Below, piece after piece: positions 26,778 through 36,000 of a DNA stretch of 64,000 nt (position 1 is the stretch's first letter; each line of letters begins with the position of its first letter). This stretch comes from Bacteroidota bacterium (GTDB taxonomy: Bacteria > Bacteroidota > Bacteroidia > B-17B0 > Aurantibacillaceae). Location of the stretch: positions 1 to 64,000 of the forward strand of contig JAFLBH010000001.1 of assembly GCA_017303905.1 (NCBI GenBank), read 5' to 3'. Made by a program: the position numbers and the translations under genes. A model generated the notes under the pieces. The model searched no databases and was not told where the DNA came from. It saw only the letters and a list, made by a program, of their open reading frames with translations.

Positions 26778-28757
26778 ATGAAACATTTCTACAAAAAATT
26801 CCTGGCAGCTGTTGCACTCAGTGTACTTGCCATAAACACTTCCAAAGCACAGGCATTTCCTGAGTCTTTTGAAGGCGCTACCTTTCCTCCAACAGGATGG
26901 GCTATGTTCGATAACGGAATTGGCACAGTTGAAAGCTGGTCAAGCTCTACGTTCACTGCACAAGCAGGTACTCAGTCGGCCTACATTCAATATGAAAATG
27001 TACCGACAGGAATTGCTGAAGACTGGTTAGTTAGTCCTTCTGTGGCTATAACCCCTACAGCAAATGTACTTTCCTTTTGGGAACGCGAAACATTTACTTC
27101 TAATTGGGGCAGCGTATATAAAATATTAGTATCCACCAGTTCTCAAACTAATACAGCTACGTTTACAACGATAGTTACTTATACCGAAACGATGACGAAT
27201 CCTACCAATTTCAGAAATCGCATTGTAAATTTAAGTGCGTTTAACGGGCAAACCGTTTACATAGCATTTATGATGGAGAACGATGACGGAGATGATTGGT
27301 ATATCGATAACATACAACTAACAGGCGGCTGCACTACCCCGCCATCAGCAGGCTCAGTAACCGGTCCAACTACAACTAATATTTTTGCTACTAATTCTTA
27401 TACAGCATCGCCTTCTGTTGGAAATATTCAATGGATTACCGCACCATCGCTAGCAGGTCCATGGACAGCTGTTCCCGGTGCAACAACAACACCACAAAAC
27501 ATTACTGCAACTACCGGCGGAACCATGTATATTGCCGTAGTTGCCAGCTCAACAGTTGGTGGTTGTTTATCTGATACCACTAATAATCCACTAGCGGTTG
27601 TGGTAAATTTCCCGGGTGACAATGTATGTAACGCAATTCCTTTGGCTATTGGTCCATCATCTACTTATTATCAATTCATGGGTGCATCGGTTCAACCCGG
27701 TGAGGTTAGTCCTACCGGCGGTATTTGCAATTCCCAATACAGTTGGTGTAATAACACACTTGATAACACACGTTGGTTCTCGTTTGTAGCTCCAGCTTCC
27801 GGTTATGTTACCATTCAGTCGCCTGACTTCGATACACAATTAGCTGTTTGGAAAGCCGCAACATGTAACGGATTACTTAGCACTTCAACTGCAACCTTAA
27901 TTTCCGCCAATGACGACGATCCTGATTATTCAACAAACAGCGGCGTGCTTTTCTCATCCTTTGTTCACGCAGGATGCTTAACTCCGGGTGCAACCTATTA
28001 TATTCAAGTCGATTCTTATTCACCTGCAACTTCAGCCGATTCTACACGAATCATCATTACTGCGGCAACTTCAGCTCTTGATGCATCCTTTAGTGGTTTA
28101 AGCAGCAGCTATTGTTTACCGGCAGCTAGCTCATCATTGATTCCTGTAACTGCAGGTGGCTTATTTACTCAAAATACATCAACAGTAGCTATCACTTCCT
28201 TCTCGCCATCAAGCTCAGGTTCATATACCATTAATTATTCTATTGGCGGATGTCAATCTTCTTCAGTTACAACTGTAGGCAACACCCCTAACGTAACTGT
28301 GGTAAGCAGTAATTCATTAATTTGCACCGGACAAACAGCAACTCTTACAGCAAGCGGTACTGCTTCAACTTATTCATGGAGTACAGGTGGCACAACATCG
28401 TCGATCGTAGTTACACCTACAACTACAACAAGCTATACCGTAACAGGTTTTGACCTTGGATGCAATAGCGCTGTTTCCATAACCCAAAACGTATCTGCTT
28501 GTACAGGTATCAACGAATTTGCTTTACAAAATTCCATCCAAGTATTTCCTAATCCAAACAACGGATTGTTTACAGTAACATCTAACAAAACGGCTGATTT
28601 AATCACTATCACTGATTTATTGGGGAAAATAATTTATCAAATTAAACCGGAGAACAATGCAGCTATCATTGATCTAAAGTCATTTAATCAAGGTGTTTAT
28701 TTTGTAATAGTAAAAGAAAGCTATAATTCAGCTACCATAAAAATCATAAAGAATTAG
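26778..28757 (+). CDS. T9SS-secreted protein with choice-of-anchor J domain
   Basis: A 659-residue cell-surface or extracellular protein. A signal peptide ends after SKAQA (about residue 25). Residues ~27-185 form a cleaved-adhesin/choice-of-anchor J jelly roll (FPESFEGATFPPTGW, EDWLVSPSV, DDWYIDNIQL). A middle beta-rich region contains GDNVCNAIPL and WFSFVAPASGYVTI, which resemble pre-peptidase-like domains. An Ser/Thr-rich Ig/PKD-like region follows with LICTGQTATLTASG. The last ~75 residues are a type A T9SS sorting domain (VFPNPNNGLFTV, DLLGKIIY, FNQGVYFVIV). It therefore depends on the Por secretion system encoded elsewhere. A terminator lies 24 nt downstream. Confidence 0.92.
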   Translation: MKHFYKKFLAAVALSVLAINTSKAQAFPESFEGATFPPTGWAMFDNGIGTVESWSSSTFTAQAGTQSAYIQYENVPTGIAEDWLVSPSVAITPTANVLSFWERETFTSNWGSVYKILVSTSSQTNTATFTTIVTYTETMTNPTNFRNRIVNLSAFNGQTVYIAFMMENDDGDDWYIDNIQLTGGCTTPPSAGSVTGPTTTNIFATNSYTASPSVGNIQWITAPSLAGPWTAVPGATTTPQNITATTGGTMYIAVVASSTVGGCLSDTTNNPLAVVVNFPGDNVCNAIPLAIGPSSTYYQFMGASVQPGEVSPTGGICNSQYSWCNNTLDNTRWFSFVAPASGYVTIQSPDFDTQLAVWKAATCNGLLSTSTATLISANDDDPDYSTNSGVLFSSFVHAGCLTPGATYYIQVDSYSPATSADSTRIIITAATSALDASFSGLSSSYCLPAASSSLIPVTAGGLFTQNTSTVAITSFSPSSSGSYTINYSIGGCQSSSVTTVGNTPNVTVVSSNSLICTGQTATLTASGTASTYSWSTGGTTSSIVVTPTTTTSYTVTGFDLGCNSAVSITQNVSACTGINEFALQNSIQVFPNPNNGLFTVTSNKTADLITITDLLGKIIYQIKPENNAAIIDLKSFNQGVYFVIVKESYNSATIKIIKN

Positions 28758-28778
28758 ATTTAATTTTTCTTTTGTCAT

Positions 28779-28806
28779 AAGCCCGGATAAATGTCCGGGC
28801 TTTTTG
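28779..28806 (+). terminator. Rho-independent terminator of the T9SS cargo gene
   Basis: GCCCGGA (28781-28787) and TCCGGGC (28794-28800) form a 7-bp stem with a 6-nt loop, followed by TTTTTG. Confidence 0.88.
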
Positions 28807-28818
28807 TATTTTATGAGG

Positions 28819-28826
28819 TAATTTTG
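28819..28826 (+). promoter_or_regulatory. -7 box (TAATTTTG) for the PaaK-like ligase gene
   Basis: A perfect TAnnTTTG match 20 nt upstream of the ATG at 28847 and just after the preceding terminator. It should start the transcript of the ligase, acyltransferase and M48 peptidase genes. Confidence 0.5.
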
Positions 28827-28846
28827 CTAATTTGGCTGTTGTATTT

Positions 28847-30145
28847 ATGAGTTACATTCCATCCATAGAAACGAAAAGTTCTTCTGAAATTAAATTATTT
28901 CAGGAGAAAAAATTACAGGAGCTTTTAAATTACTTAAACACGCACTCTAAATACTATAAAAGTTTATTTAATGCCAATTCAATCGACGTTAATTCGATTC
29001 GTTGTTTAGAGGATTTAACCAAGATTCCGGTTACAACCAAAGATGATTTATATAAATTCAACTCCGACTTTATTTGTGTGGATGCGGAAAAAATTATTGA
29101 TTATGTAACCACAAGCGGTACTTTAGGTGACCCTCTGACTTTTGCTTTAACGGATAAAGATTTAGAACGATTAGCTTATAACGAACGTATTTCTTTAGAA
29201 TGCGCCGGAGGAACCAGCAAAGACATTTATCAATTAATGACAACCCTAGACCGCCGTTTTATGGCGGGACTTGCCTACTTCATGGGCATAAAACAGATGG
29301 GTGCAGGGGTTATTAGAGTTGGTAATGGGATGCCGGAATTTCAGTGGGACACAATTAAACGCTTAAAGCCAAGCGTAGCGATTGCGGTTCCTTCATTTAT
29401 TTTAAAACTGATTGAATTTGCTGAGCAGAACAATATTGATTATAAAAAATCTTCCATAAAGAAAATTGTATGCATTGGTGAATCACTTCGCAACGAAGAT
29501 TTTAGTTTAAACACTTTAGGTCAACGTATAAAAGAAAAGTGGGATATAGAACTTTACAGTACCTATGCTTCAACTGAAATGGGTGCTGCATTTACAGAGT
29601 GTACTTCCGGCAAAGGCGGCCATCACCATCCGGAGCTTTTAATAGTTGAGTTTTTAGACGAAATCAACAAGCCTGTAAAACAAGGTGAGCCCGGTGAACT
29701 AACGGTCACCACATTGGGTGTAGAAGGTATGCCTTTACTCAGATTTAAAACAGGAGATATCTGCGCAGCACATTATGAAGCTTGCAGTTGCGGAAGAACC
29801 TCATTAAGGATCAGTCCGATTATTGGGCGAAAACAACACATGATTAAATTTAAAGGGACTACCTTATACCCGCCTTCACTCTATGATATTTTAAACAACG
29901 TACCATATATAAAAAATTACATTGTTGAAGTTTTCACTAATGATATCGGGACGGATGAAATCAGTATCACCATTGGTGTTAACTCAACTCCTCCTAACTT
30001 TGAGAAAGAATTAAAAGACCACTTCAGAGCTAAATTAAGAGTGGCGCCAAATATCAAAACGGATAATCCTGAGAATATTACTAAAAAACAATTTCCTGAA
30101 ATGAGCCGTAAAGCCATTACGTTTTTTGATTACAGAAAAAAATAA
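28847..30145 (+). CDS. PaaK-like AMP-forming acyl-CoA ligase
   Basis: A 432-residue adenylate-forming enzyme of the phenylacetate-CoA ligase (PaaK) branch. The nucleotide loop is VTTSGTLGDPLTFALT near residue 83. YASTEMGAAFTEC is the adenine-binding motif, and LLRFKTGDIC and GRKQHMIKFKGTTLYP mark the C-terminal lid. PaaK-type enzymes activate aromatic or other acids with ATP and CoA. No ring-hydroxylating paaABC genes are nearby, so phenylacetate is not a safe substrate call. I chose the ATG at 28847 over an in-frame TTG at 28832, since it follows a -7 box. The acyltransferase gene starts 3 nt after the stop, which suggests that this ligase feeds it. Confidence 0.82.
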   Translation: MSYIPSIETKSSSEIKLFQEKKLQELLNYLNTHSKYYKSLFNANSIDVNSIRCLEDLTKIPVTTKDDLYKFNSDFICVDAEKIIDYVTTSGTLGDPLTFALTDKDLERLAYNERISLECAGGTSKDIYQLMTTLDRRFMAGLAYFMGIKQMGAGVIRVGNGMPEFQWDTIKRLKPSVAIAVPSFILKLIEFAEQNNIDYKKSSIKKIVCIGESLRNEDFSLNTLGQRIKEKWDIELYSTYASTEMGAAFTECTSGKGGHHHPELLIVEFLDEINKPVKQGEPGELTVTTLGVEGMPLLRFKTGDICAAHYEACSCGRTSLRISPIIGRKQHMIKFKGTTLYPPSLYDILNNVPYIKNYIVEVFTNDIGTDEISITIGVNSTPPNFEKELKDHFRAKLRVAPNIKTDNPENITKKQFPEMSRKAITFFDYRKK

Positions 30146-30148
30146 AAC

Positions 30149-31330
30149 ATGATAATGAGAGAATTCAAGGTTGAAAAGCCTTCACATATATCAGACTTTG
30201 CAAAGGAGTTTAATTTTGAGGAACTAAGACCTTATTATGATACTGAAGTAGAATCGGTGATGCAAAAAATGGCGCAAAACCCCACTTACTTTTCTTTAAT
30301 GAAATATTTGTGGCCTGAAATGAGTGAGTCACAGGCCCGAGAAAAAGCTATCGCTACAAAAAATGTACGCGATTTTCAGGCGGGATATATGTCGCATGCC
30401 ATTTGGCACATCGTTAAAGAATCATCAAAAGGTTTAACCTGGAGCGGTATTGATAAGCTCGATAAAAACAAAGCTTACTTATTCGTTGCTAACCATCGTG
30501 ATATTTTACTGGACAGTGCCATTCTTCAAATCATATTGGAAAAAGAAGGTTTCTCCACATCTGAAATCACATTTGGTTCCAATTTAATGGACAATGGCTT
30601 TATTACTGATTTTGGTAGGCTAAACAGAATGTTCACTGTAAAACGCGAGGGAAATGCGAAAGAGCTTTATGATATATCGCGACAATTAAGTGCTTATATC
30701 AGGCATACCATACTCGATAAAAATGTCAGTGTGTGGATAGCTCAAAGAAACGGAAGAACAAAAGACGGAAATGATCTCACACAAACAGGCTTGCTTAAAA
30801 TGCTTGGATTAAGTGGCGGCAAAGATTTTGTAAAGTGCTTTTCCGACTTAAATATTGTTCCGTTAAGCATTAGTTACGAATACGAACCCTGTGATTATTT
30901 AAAAGTTCAGGAGTTATATTTATCATCACTTCATAGTAAATATGTAAAAGCGCCGGGAGAAGATTTAAATAGTATTATCACCGGTATCAAACAACCAAAA
31001 GGAAAAATACATTTAGCATTTGGCAAAGTGATTCAAGAAGAATTACCGGAAATAAACAAATCGGGTAACGATAATGAAAAGATAAAACAATTAACCGCAC
31101 TAATTGATAAGCAAATTCACAACGATTTTCAATTAAATCCTGTGAATTATGTTGCATATGACTTATCGTTTCAAACCAATGTTTTTAAGAACAATTATAC
31201 GTTAGAAGAAAAAGCAAACTTTGAAAAGTACGTAGCTGAAAAAACAAGCAATTTAAGCGGAGAACAGGAGGTTCTAAAGTCCATGTTTTATAAAATGTAT
31301 GCCTATCCGGTTGCAAACAAACTCTATTAA
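30149..31330 (+). CDS. PlsC-like glycerolipid acyltransferase
   Basis: A 393-residue acyltransferase of the 1-acyl-glycerol-3-phosphate acyltransferase superfamily. The catalytic block is VANHRDILLDSAIL near residue 114, in which the His and Asp are five residues apart rather than four; NHRD is shared with a Bacteroidota subgroup. Later blocks include NRMFTVKREGN, SVWIAQRNGRTKDGNDLTQTGLLKML (seen as two shorter blocks) and VPLSISYEYEPCDYL. It probably acylates a lipid at the membrane. It starts 3 nt after the ligase stop and overlaps the M48 gene by up to 32 nt, so the three genes are one operon. Confidence 0.8.
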   Translation: MIMREFKVEKPSHISDFAKEFNFEELRPYYDTEVESVMQKMAQNPTYFSLMKYLWPEMSESQAREKAIATKNVRDFQAGYMSHAIWHIVKESSKGLTWSGIDKLDKNKAYLFVANHRDILLDSAILQIILEKEGFSTSEITFGSNLMDNGFITDFGRLNRMFTVKREGNAKELYDISRQLSAYIRHTILDKNVSVWIAQRNGRTKDGNDLTQTGLLKMLGLSGGKDFVKCFSDLNIVPLSISYEYEPCDYLKVQELYLSSLHSKYVKAPGEDLNSIITGIKQPKGKIHLAFGKVIQEELPEINKSGNDNEKIKQLTALIDKQIHNDFQLNPVNYVAYDLSFQTNVFKNNYTLEEKANFEKYVAEKTSNLSGEQEVLKSMFYKMYAYPVANKLY

Positions 31331-33536
31331 CATAAAATTGAGTAAAGTATTTTATATTTTTCTGTTATGCGTATTGTTGGGTAAACTAAATGGACAATAC
31401 AATAAAGATTTTGAAAAAAATTATACTCCTCTAATTTCAAAAGGAAACTTACCTAAAGAACTTAACTTAATTGCTTTTGAAAAAGCAAAAAACTTAACAG
31501 ATACGCTCAACCCAAAGGCTCAAAATCATAAGATAAATAAAGATTTTTATACATTAACTACCTTTAGTGAAGATGAGATATTAAAGTCTGGTAATGTTTT
31601 ATACAATACCGAAGTAAACGATTATATAAATAAAATTGCCGATGTTTTATTGCAAAACGAACCCGTATTAAAAAGCAAACTGAAATTTTACGTACTTCGT
31701 GAAAACCTTTCAAATGCCTTTGCCTGGGACAACGGTCATATATATATAAGTCTTGACTACATAGCACGCTATAACACGGAAGCGCAGCTGGCAATGACGT
31801 TAAGTCATGAAATTATTCATTATCTGAAAAGCCATCAGTATTCAGGTTATCGAAAAAGAAATGAAATCATAAAGCAATTGAGTGGGAAATTGAATAATGA
31901 CACTATTTGGAAACAAGAACGTGAATTTAGTAAAGCACAGGAATCAGAGGCCGACATGGAGGGTTTCGAACTTCTTAAAAAATCGGGATACAATACGAAT
32001 GGAATTCCTGAAAAATTTGATTTAATGCTCCTCAGTGATTACTCATTCGAAAATACACCTTTTGAAACTGACTATTTTAACAATCAATATCTAAAAATTA
32101 ATCCCGCCATTTTCTACCAAGAAGTAAAACCCGTTAACATAGATGCAAACTATGACGACACATGGGACACACACCCTAACATTTACAAAAGAAAGAAAGC
32201 TATTGAAGAAAAAATATCCTCGCAAATAAACACGGAAGGAAAGGATTTTATTGTAAGTAAGGATGAATTTTACAGAGTTCGGGATATTTGTCGATTCGAA
32301 ACAATTTTATGCAACATAAAGGATTTTGAATTAGAAACATGTGTATATCATTGTTATTGCCTGCTAAAAAAATACCCTCAGAATATTTTTTTAAAAAATA
32401 TTATTGCTGAAGTGTTTTATCAGATAGCTGTCTATAAATCGTATCGTGATATAAACGGCGGTGTTTTCGATTATATCAACTTAAAAGATAATGACAAAAC
32501 AAACTCTAACAGAGACTCAACAATGGGGCACGTTGCGCAAACCAAAAAAATGTTTGAAAGACTGAATGGAGAAGACTTTTTGCTGTTGGCGATAAATCAA
32601 AATTATAAGCTATATAAAGAAAGTAATTTTTCTGAACAACAACTCAAAACCAATTTAGACACATTGTTTAATATTCTAAGCAAAGTTCATAATTTGAATT
32701 ACCGTGACTTTCATAAAAACGAAACAGAATACAACCAGCGAACCATATATGTTAATGATTCTATCAGTAAAAACAGAAAGTTTGTTGATGCTATTTATCG
32801 GCAGAGTGCCTTTATTCACTATATGAATGACAAAGAATTCATTTCCTTTTTTAAAGACACTAGTTCGGTAAACGAATTTGGGTTAAAATATATCTCAAAA
32901 GGAAGGTTAGGGAAAATACCAGACCCTGATATCAAGTATAAAAAATACACCGCCTATAATAAGGAGGAGATAAAAAAAATAAGTAAAATTATAATGCTGG
33001 ATCCTTATTTTGAAAAAGAAATGTATAAGATTCAAGATGTAGAAAGTTTCCCTATCGATGCATATAACAATGCTATTTACTTTAAAACCGAATTAACCAA
33101 GGCTTTTGAAAAAGAAAAAGTCCAAGTTTTCCATATAAACGATTCCCGTTTTGACACAAGTGAAACCGAAAAGTATAATCACGTGGCATTGATTAACAAT
33201 ATAATCAGTGAAAATGATATGCACTACAAATTATCATCAATGCGAACATTTGCCACAAAATCAGAAGGGGTGATTGAAACTAAATACGGCACGCCTTATG
33301 TTGTACAAGTAACAGCCAATGAAACAATATACGACAATGTGATCTTTTTAGTAAATGGGATTAAAGTACTAAGAGATATTAAAATGTTTGAATATTGTAT
33401 GGATATTGTTAACGTTGAGAAAGGAATCACTGTATATCGTATTTCATTGGAGCAGTCAAGAAAAGTTACCGAAGAAGAATTAAAAATTCAAATCGACTCT
33501 GATATTAAAAACATACTTACCATAAAAAACAATTAA
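31299..33536 (+). CDS. Secreted M48-family zinc metallopeptidase
   Basis: A 745-residue exported protein with an M48 peptidase domain near residues 95-300. The zinc motif is HEIIH at 170-174, and the third ligand lies in AQESEADMEGF about 45 residues later. A hydrophobic signal (KVFYIFLLCVLLGKLNGQ) is preceded by 13 residues that overlap the acyltransferase gene, so a TTG at 31338 may be the real start and would place the signal at the extreme N-terminus. The C-terminal ~430 residues are unlike M48 domains that I know and look alpha/beta with no repeats. It may act in outer-membrane quality control, like BepA or LoiP, but that is inference. The next gene starts 8 nt downstream. Confidence 0.8.
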   Translation: MPIRLQTNSINIKLSKVFYIFLLCVLLGKLNGQYNKDFEKNYTPLISKGNLPKELNLIAFEKAKNLTDTLNPKAQNHKINKDFYTLTTFSEDEILKSGNVLYNTEVNDYINKIADVLLQNEPVLKSKLKFYVLRENLSNAFAWDNGHIYISLDYIARYNTEAQLAMTLSHEIIHYLKSHQYSGYRKRNEIIKQLSGKLNNDTIWKQEREFSKAQESEADMEGFELLKKSGYNTNGIPEKFDLMLLSDYSFENTPFETDYFNNQYLKINPAIFYQEVKPVNIDANYDDTWDTHPNIYKRKKAIEEKISSQINTEGKDFIVSKDEFYRVRDICRFETILCNIKDFELETCVYHCYCLLKKYPQNIFLKNIIAEVFYQIAVYKSYRDINGGVFDYINLKDNDKTNSNRDSTMGHVAQTKKMFERLNGEDFLLLAINQNYKLYKESNFSEQQLKTNLDTLFNILSKVHNLNYRDFHKNETEYNQRTIYVNDSISKNRKFVDAIYRQSAFIHYMNDKEFISFFKDTSSVNEFGLKYISKGRLGKIPDPDIKYKKYTAYNKEEIKKISKIIMLDPYFEKEMYKIQDVESFPIDAYNNAIYFKTELTKAFEKEKVQVFHINDSRFDTSETEKYNHVALINNIISENDMHYKLSSMRTFATKSEGVIETKYGTPYVVQVTANETIYDNVIFLVNGIKVLRDIKMFEYCMDIVNVEKGITVYRISLEQSRKVTEEELKIQIDSDIKNILTIKNN

Positions 33537-33543
33537 TACAGCT

Positions 33544-34350
33544 ATGAAAAAAATGGTATCCTTAATAGTGCTTATTACTTCATGCAGTTTGTTTTCTCAA
33601 ATTAATTTAGCAGATTTCAAAACAGTTTATTACCAGGAAGTATCTTATGAGAATGAAGACTATAAACTCTTTATAGTACGTTCATTTTCTACGATTGAAG
33701 CCGTAAAAATAAAACTAAGAGTTTTCAATAAAACTAAGGATATTTTATTGATCAAGCCCAACGAACTCCTTTTCAATATTAAGGGAAAGACGTACACAGG
33801 AAATGGCAAACCCCTGATTATACAACCGGATGGGGCAGATGATAAAGTTATTGATGTAATCGATGAGAAAAACAATATGAAGTGTGAAGAATTTGAACTG
33901 ACGTTGAATGGTTTTTACAAAGTACCAATGGAATCAGAAGTATATCTAATCTCCAATACTTTGTTGCCACCGGAACGGAAATCAGACTTAAGCGCCGGAA
34001 GTGTTAATTGCAAACTTTTTGATTACAAAATGGACGAAGAAAAATCATTTGCAAAATATACTTGCACTTACAATGGAGATCAAATTGCTATACTCGACCC
34101 TATAAAATGCGTAGCAATAATGTCAGATGGAAAAGAAAACAAGTGTACAGTCAAAAACACTGTAACAGTGCTTGAAAACGGACAATCCGGAAACATAACA
34201 ATTGAATTTAAGCGATTAAAAGGATCCGGTGAATTAACAGACGGAATATCCATAAAATGGAATGAAACTTTTAAAATTTCAAGCCCTATTTCGTTAAAAG
34301 TCATTAAGGTACCTATGAAGATGGATCTGGAAAGATCAGAGAACAAATAA
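33544..34350 (+). CDS. Secreted two-domain protein, paralogue A (unknown)
   Basis: A 268-residue exported protein of unknown function. Residues 1-19 are a signal peptide (LIVLITSCSLFSQ). It aligns over its full length with the 270-residue product of 35141-35953: shared blocks include RVFNKT, a LxxKPxxxxFxIxGK strand pair, KVIDV, a YxCxYxGDxIxIL-type strand, TVLENG/TLLERG and KWNETFK. Within each protein the N- and C-terminal halves also look alike, as two beta-sandwich-like units. It follows the M48 peptidase gene by 8 nt and is probably cotranscribed with it. It could be an accessory or substrate-binding protein of the peptidase; that is inference. Confidence 0.72.
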   Translation: MKKMVSLIVLITSCSLFSQINLADFKTVYYQEVSYENEDYKLFIVRSFSTIEAVKIKLRVFNKTKDILLIKPNELLFNIKGKTYTGNGKPLIIQPDGADDKVIDVIDEKNNMKCEEFELTLNGFYKVPMESEVYLISNTLLPPERKSDLSAGSVNCKLFDYKMDEEKSFAKYTCTYNGDQIAILDPIKCVAIMSDGKENKCTVKNTVTVLENGQSGNITIEFKRLKGSGELTDGISIKWNETFKISSPISLKVIKVPMKMDLERSENK

Positions 34351-34396
34351 ATAATATACCCACCACACGGTATAGTTTAAAATTCAATTATATATC

Positions 34397-34404
34397 TATA
34401 TTTG
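34397..34404 (+). promoter_or_regulatory. -7 box (TATATTTG) for the 202-residue secreted protein gene
   Basis: A perfect TAnnTTTG match, with a 15-nt gap to the ATG at 34420. It suggests that this gene has its own promoter, separate from the upstream operon. Confidence 0.5.
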
Positions 34405-34419
34405 TAAAAAAACATCACC

Positions 34420-35028
34420 ATGAAAAACTTTAAAAATTTATTCGTTGCAGCCATTATGATTTTGGCATTAAACGTAAGCGCTCAAAAATGGACAGAAGGC
34501 AAAGACTTATCTTACCTAAAAGGTGAAAAAGAACTCCTTTTAAAATTCACTTATGATAACATGACTGCGGGTCGTAAAAAAGCTGAGGCAGAATATGTAA
34601 AAGAAAAAACGGAAGAGTATAACAAAAAAGAAGCCGGTAAAGGTGATAAGTGGGCAAAAGACTGGGTAGAAAACCGTGCAGGTATCTACGAACCAAAATT
34701 TGAAGAATTATTCAATAAAGAATCTGGAGATATCGCTTGCGATCGTAACAAAACAAGTGCAAAATACACTTTAATTGTTCATACAGTTCGTATGGAGCCG
34801 GGTTGGAATATCGGGATTTCTAAAATGCCGGCGTCTTGTGATTTCGAAGTAATGATTGTTGAAACCGCTAATCCAAGTGTTGTAAAATCAAAAGGTATGA
34901 TGTACAATATTCCGGGTTCTCAATATGGCGGATTCGATTTCGAAGTAGCTGTTCGTATTAAAGAGTGTTATGCTAAAGCAGGTAAAGATTTAGGCAAAAA
35001 ATTAGGTAAAGCCGCTAAATCAAAATAA
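34420..35028 (+). CDS. Small secreted protein of unknown function
   Basis: A 202-residue exported protein. The signal peptide ends after LNVSAQ (about residue 22). The mature part begins with a charged, helical, Lys/Glu-rich segment (about residues 35-80), followed by a beta-rich half containing KYTLIVHTVRMEPGWNIG, a single-Cys strand and a GGFDFEVAVRIKECYAKAG tail with a Lys-rich end. I do not recognise a named family. It lies between the two paralogous secreted genes and has its own -7 box and a strong terminator, so it may be expressed at a high level. Codon choice looks regular (many GTA, GCT, AAA), consistent with good expression. Confidence 0.7.
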   Translation: MKNFKNLFVAAIMILALNVSAQKWTEGKDLSYLKGEKELLLKFTYDNMTAGRKKAEAEYVKEKTEEYNKKEAGKGDKWAKDWVENRAGIYEPKFEELFNKESGDIACDRNKTSAKYTLIVHTVRMEPGWNIGISKMPASCDFEVMIVETANPSVVKSKGMMYNIPGSQYGGFDFEVAVRIKECYAKAGKDLGKKLGKAAKSK

Positions 35029-35048
35029 CATCTTTTCTATTATCTATT

Positions 35049-35076
35049 TAAAACCCCGCTTAGCGGGGTTTTTTTA
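35049..35076 (+). terminator. Rho-independent terminator
   Basis: AAACCCCGCT and AGCGGGGTTT form a 10-bp perfect stem with a minimal loop, followed by a run of Ts. It ends the transcript of the 202-residue secreted protein gene. Confidence 0.88.
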
Positions 35077-35140
35077 TTAAAAATTGTTTAAATACAGATT
35101 ATATAAATCATTCTTACTAAATTTATTGTAAAATAATATT

Positions 35141-35953
35141 ATGAAAAAACTTTTTAGTCTTTCACTGATTATCTGTTCAACTTTAATTTTCGCGCAGAAA
35201 AAAAAGAATGTTGATCCGGGTTACAAATACATTTACAAGGAAACTTCTTTTGAAACGGATGATTATAAAATTTACATCGAGGATGCTACCGCTATCGATG
35301 CATGGAGCAAATTTAAAGTGAGAGTATTTAATAAAACAAACGACTACCTCATCTTAAAACCAACGGATATTACTTTCAAAATTGACGGGAAAGAAATTCA
35401 AGGAACCGATAAACAACTTATCATTGTTCCTAACGACGAAGCCAGTAAAGTTATTGATGTAAAAGGTAAAGGATGCCAGGTAGACAACTATTCAGTCACC
35501 ATTAAAACGCTTTATAAAGTGGCGGCTAATTCGCCGGCTCTAAAAGCAGAAGATTTCGTGATTCCGGTTGCAAAAAATGATTTCAAAGCCGGTAATTTCA
35601 AATGCACACTGAAAAAGCACGAATTAAAAACCGATAAATCTCTTTTTAAATTTGTTTGTCAATACGAAGGTGACGGAATAGGAATTCTAGCTCCTACACA
35701 AATCTCTGCTGTAACTCCAAAAGAACAAGACAATGCGAATTATAACCGCAATAAGGGAACCTTATTAGAGCGCGGTAAGTCGGATGATTTTATTGTTGAT
35801 ATCAGAGAAATACCAAATTCAGGCGATATGCAAAAAGAACCATGGAAATTAAAATGGAACGAAACGTTTAAAGAATCAAAAATAGAAATGATATCAGGCG
35901 GCAACATCAACCTCGAACTCGATCCGGCTAAAACAGCAGAAAAAAACAAATAG
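35141..35953 (+). CDS. Secreted two-domain protein, paralogue B (unknown)
   Basis: A 270-residue exported protein, paralogous to the 33544-34350 product (see that entry for shared blocks). The signal peptide ends after TLIFAQ, followed by a short KKKN stretch. First half: DDYKIYIEDA, KVRVFNKTNDYLILKP, KVIDVKGKG. Second half: FKFVCQYEGDGIGILAP, TLLERGKSDDF, KLKWNETFKES. A Cys pair is placed much as in paralogue A (one near each half), which may form a disulfide. No known domain is recognised. It is transcribed alone, between two terminators. Confidence 0.72.
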   Translation: MKKLFSLSLIICSTLIFAQKKKNVDPGYKYIYKETSFETDDYKIYIEDATAIDAWSKFKVRVFNKTNDYLILKPTDITFKIDGKEIQGTDKQLIIVPNDEASKVIDVKGKGCQVDNYSVTIKTLYKVAANSPALKAEDFVIPVAKNDFKAGNFKCTLKKHELKTDKSLFKFVCQYEGDGIGILAPTQISAVTPKEQDNANYNRNKGTLLERGKSDDFIVDIREIPNSGDMQKEPWKLKWNETFKESKIEMISGGNINLELDPAKTAEKNK

Positions 35954-35971
35954 AGAATTGCTTAAACAAAA

Positions 35972-36000
35972 AAAATCCCGCTTAATGGCGGGATTTTTTT
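35972..36000. terminator. Bidirectional terminator shared with gatA
   Basis: AAATCCCGC (35974-35982) and GCGGGATTT (35989-35997) flank a short TTAATG loop, with a run of Ts on the plus-strand side and a run of Ts on the minus-strand side. It ends the paralogue B gene; on the minus strand it starts inside the gatA stop codon region (gatA ends at 35999). Confidence 0.82.
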
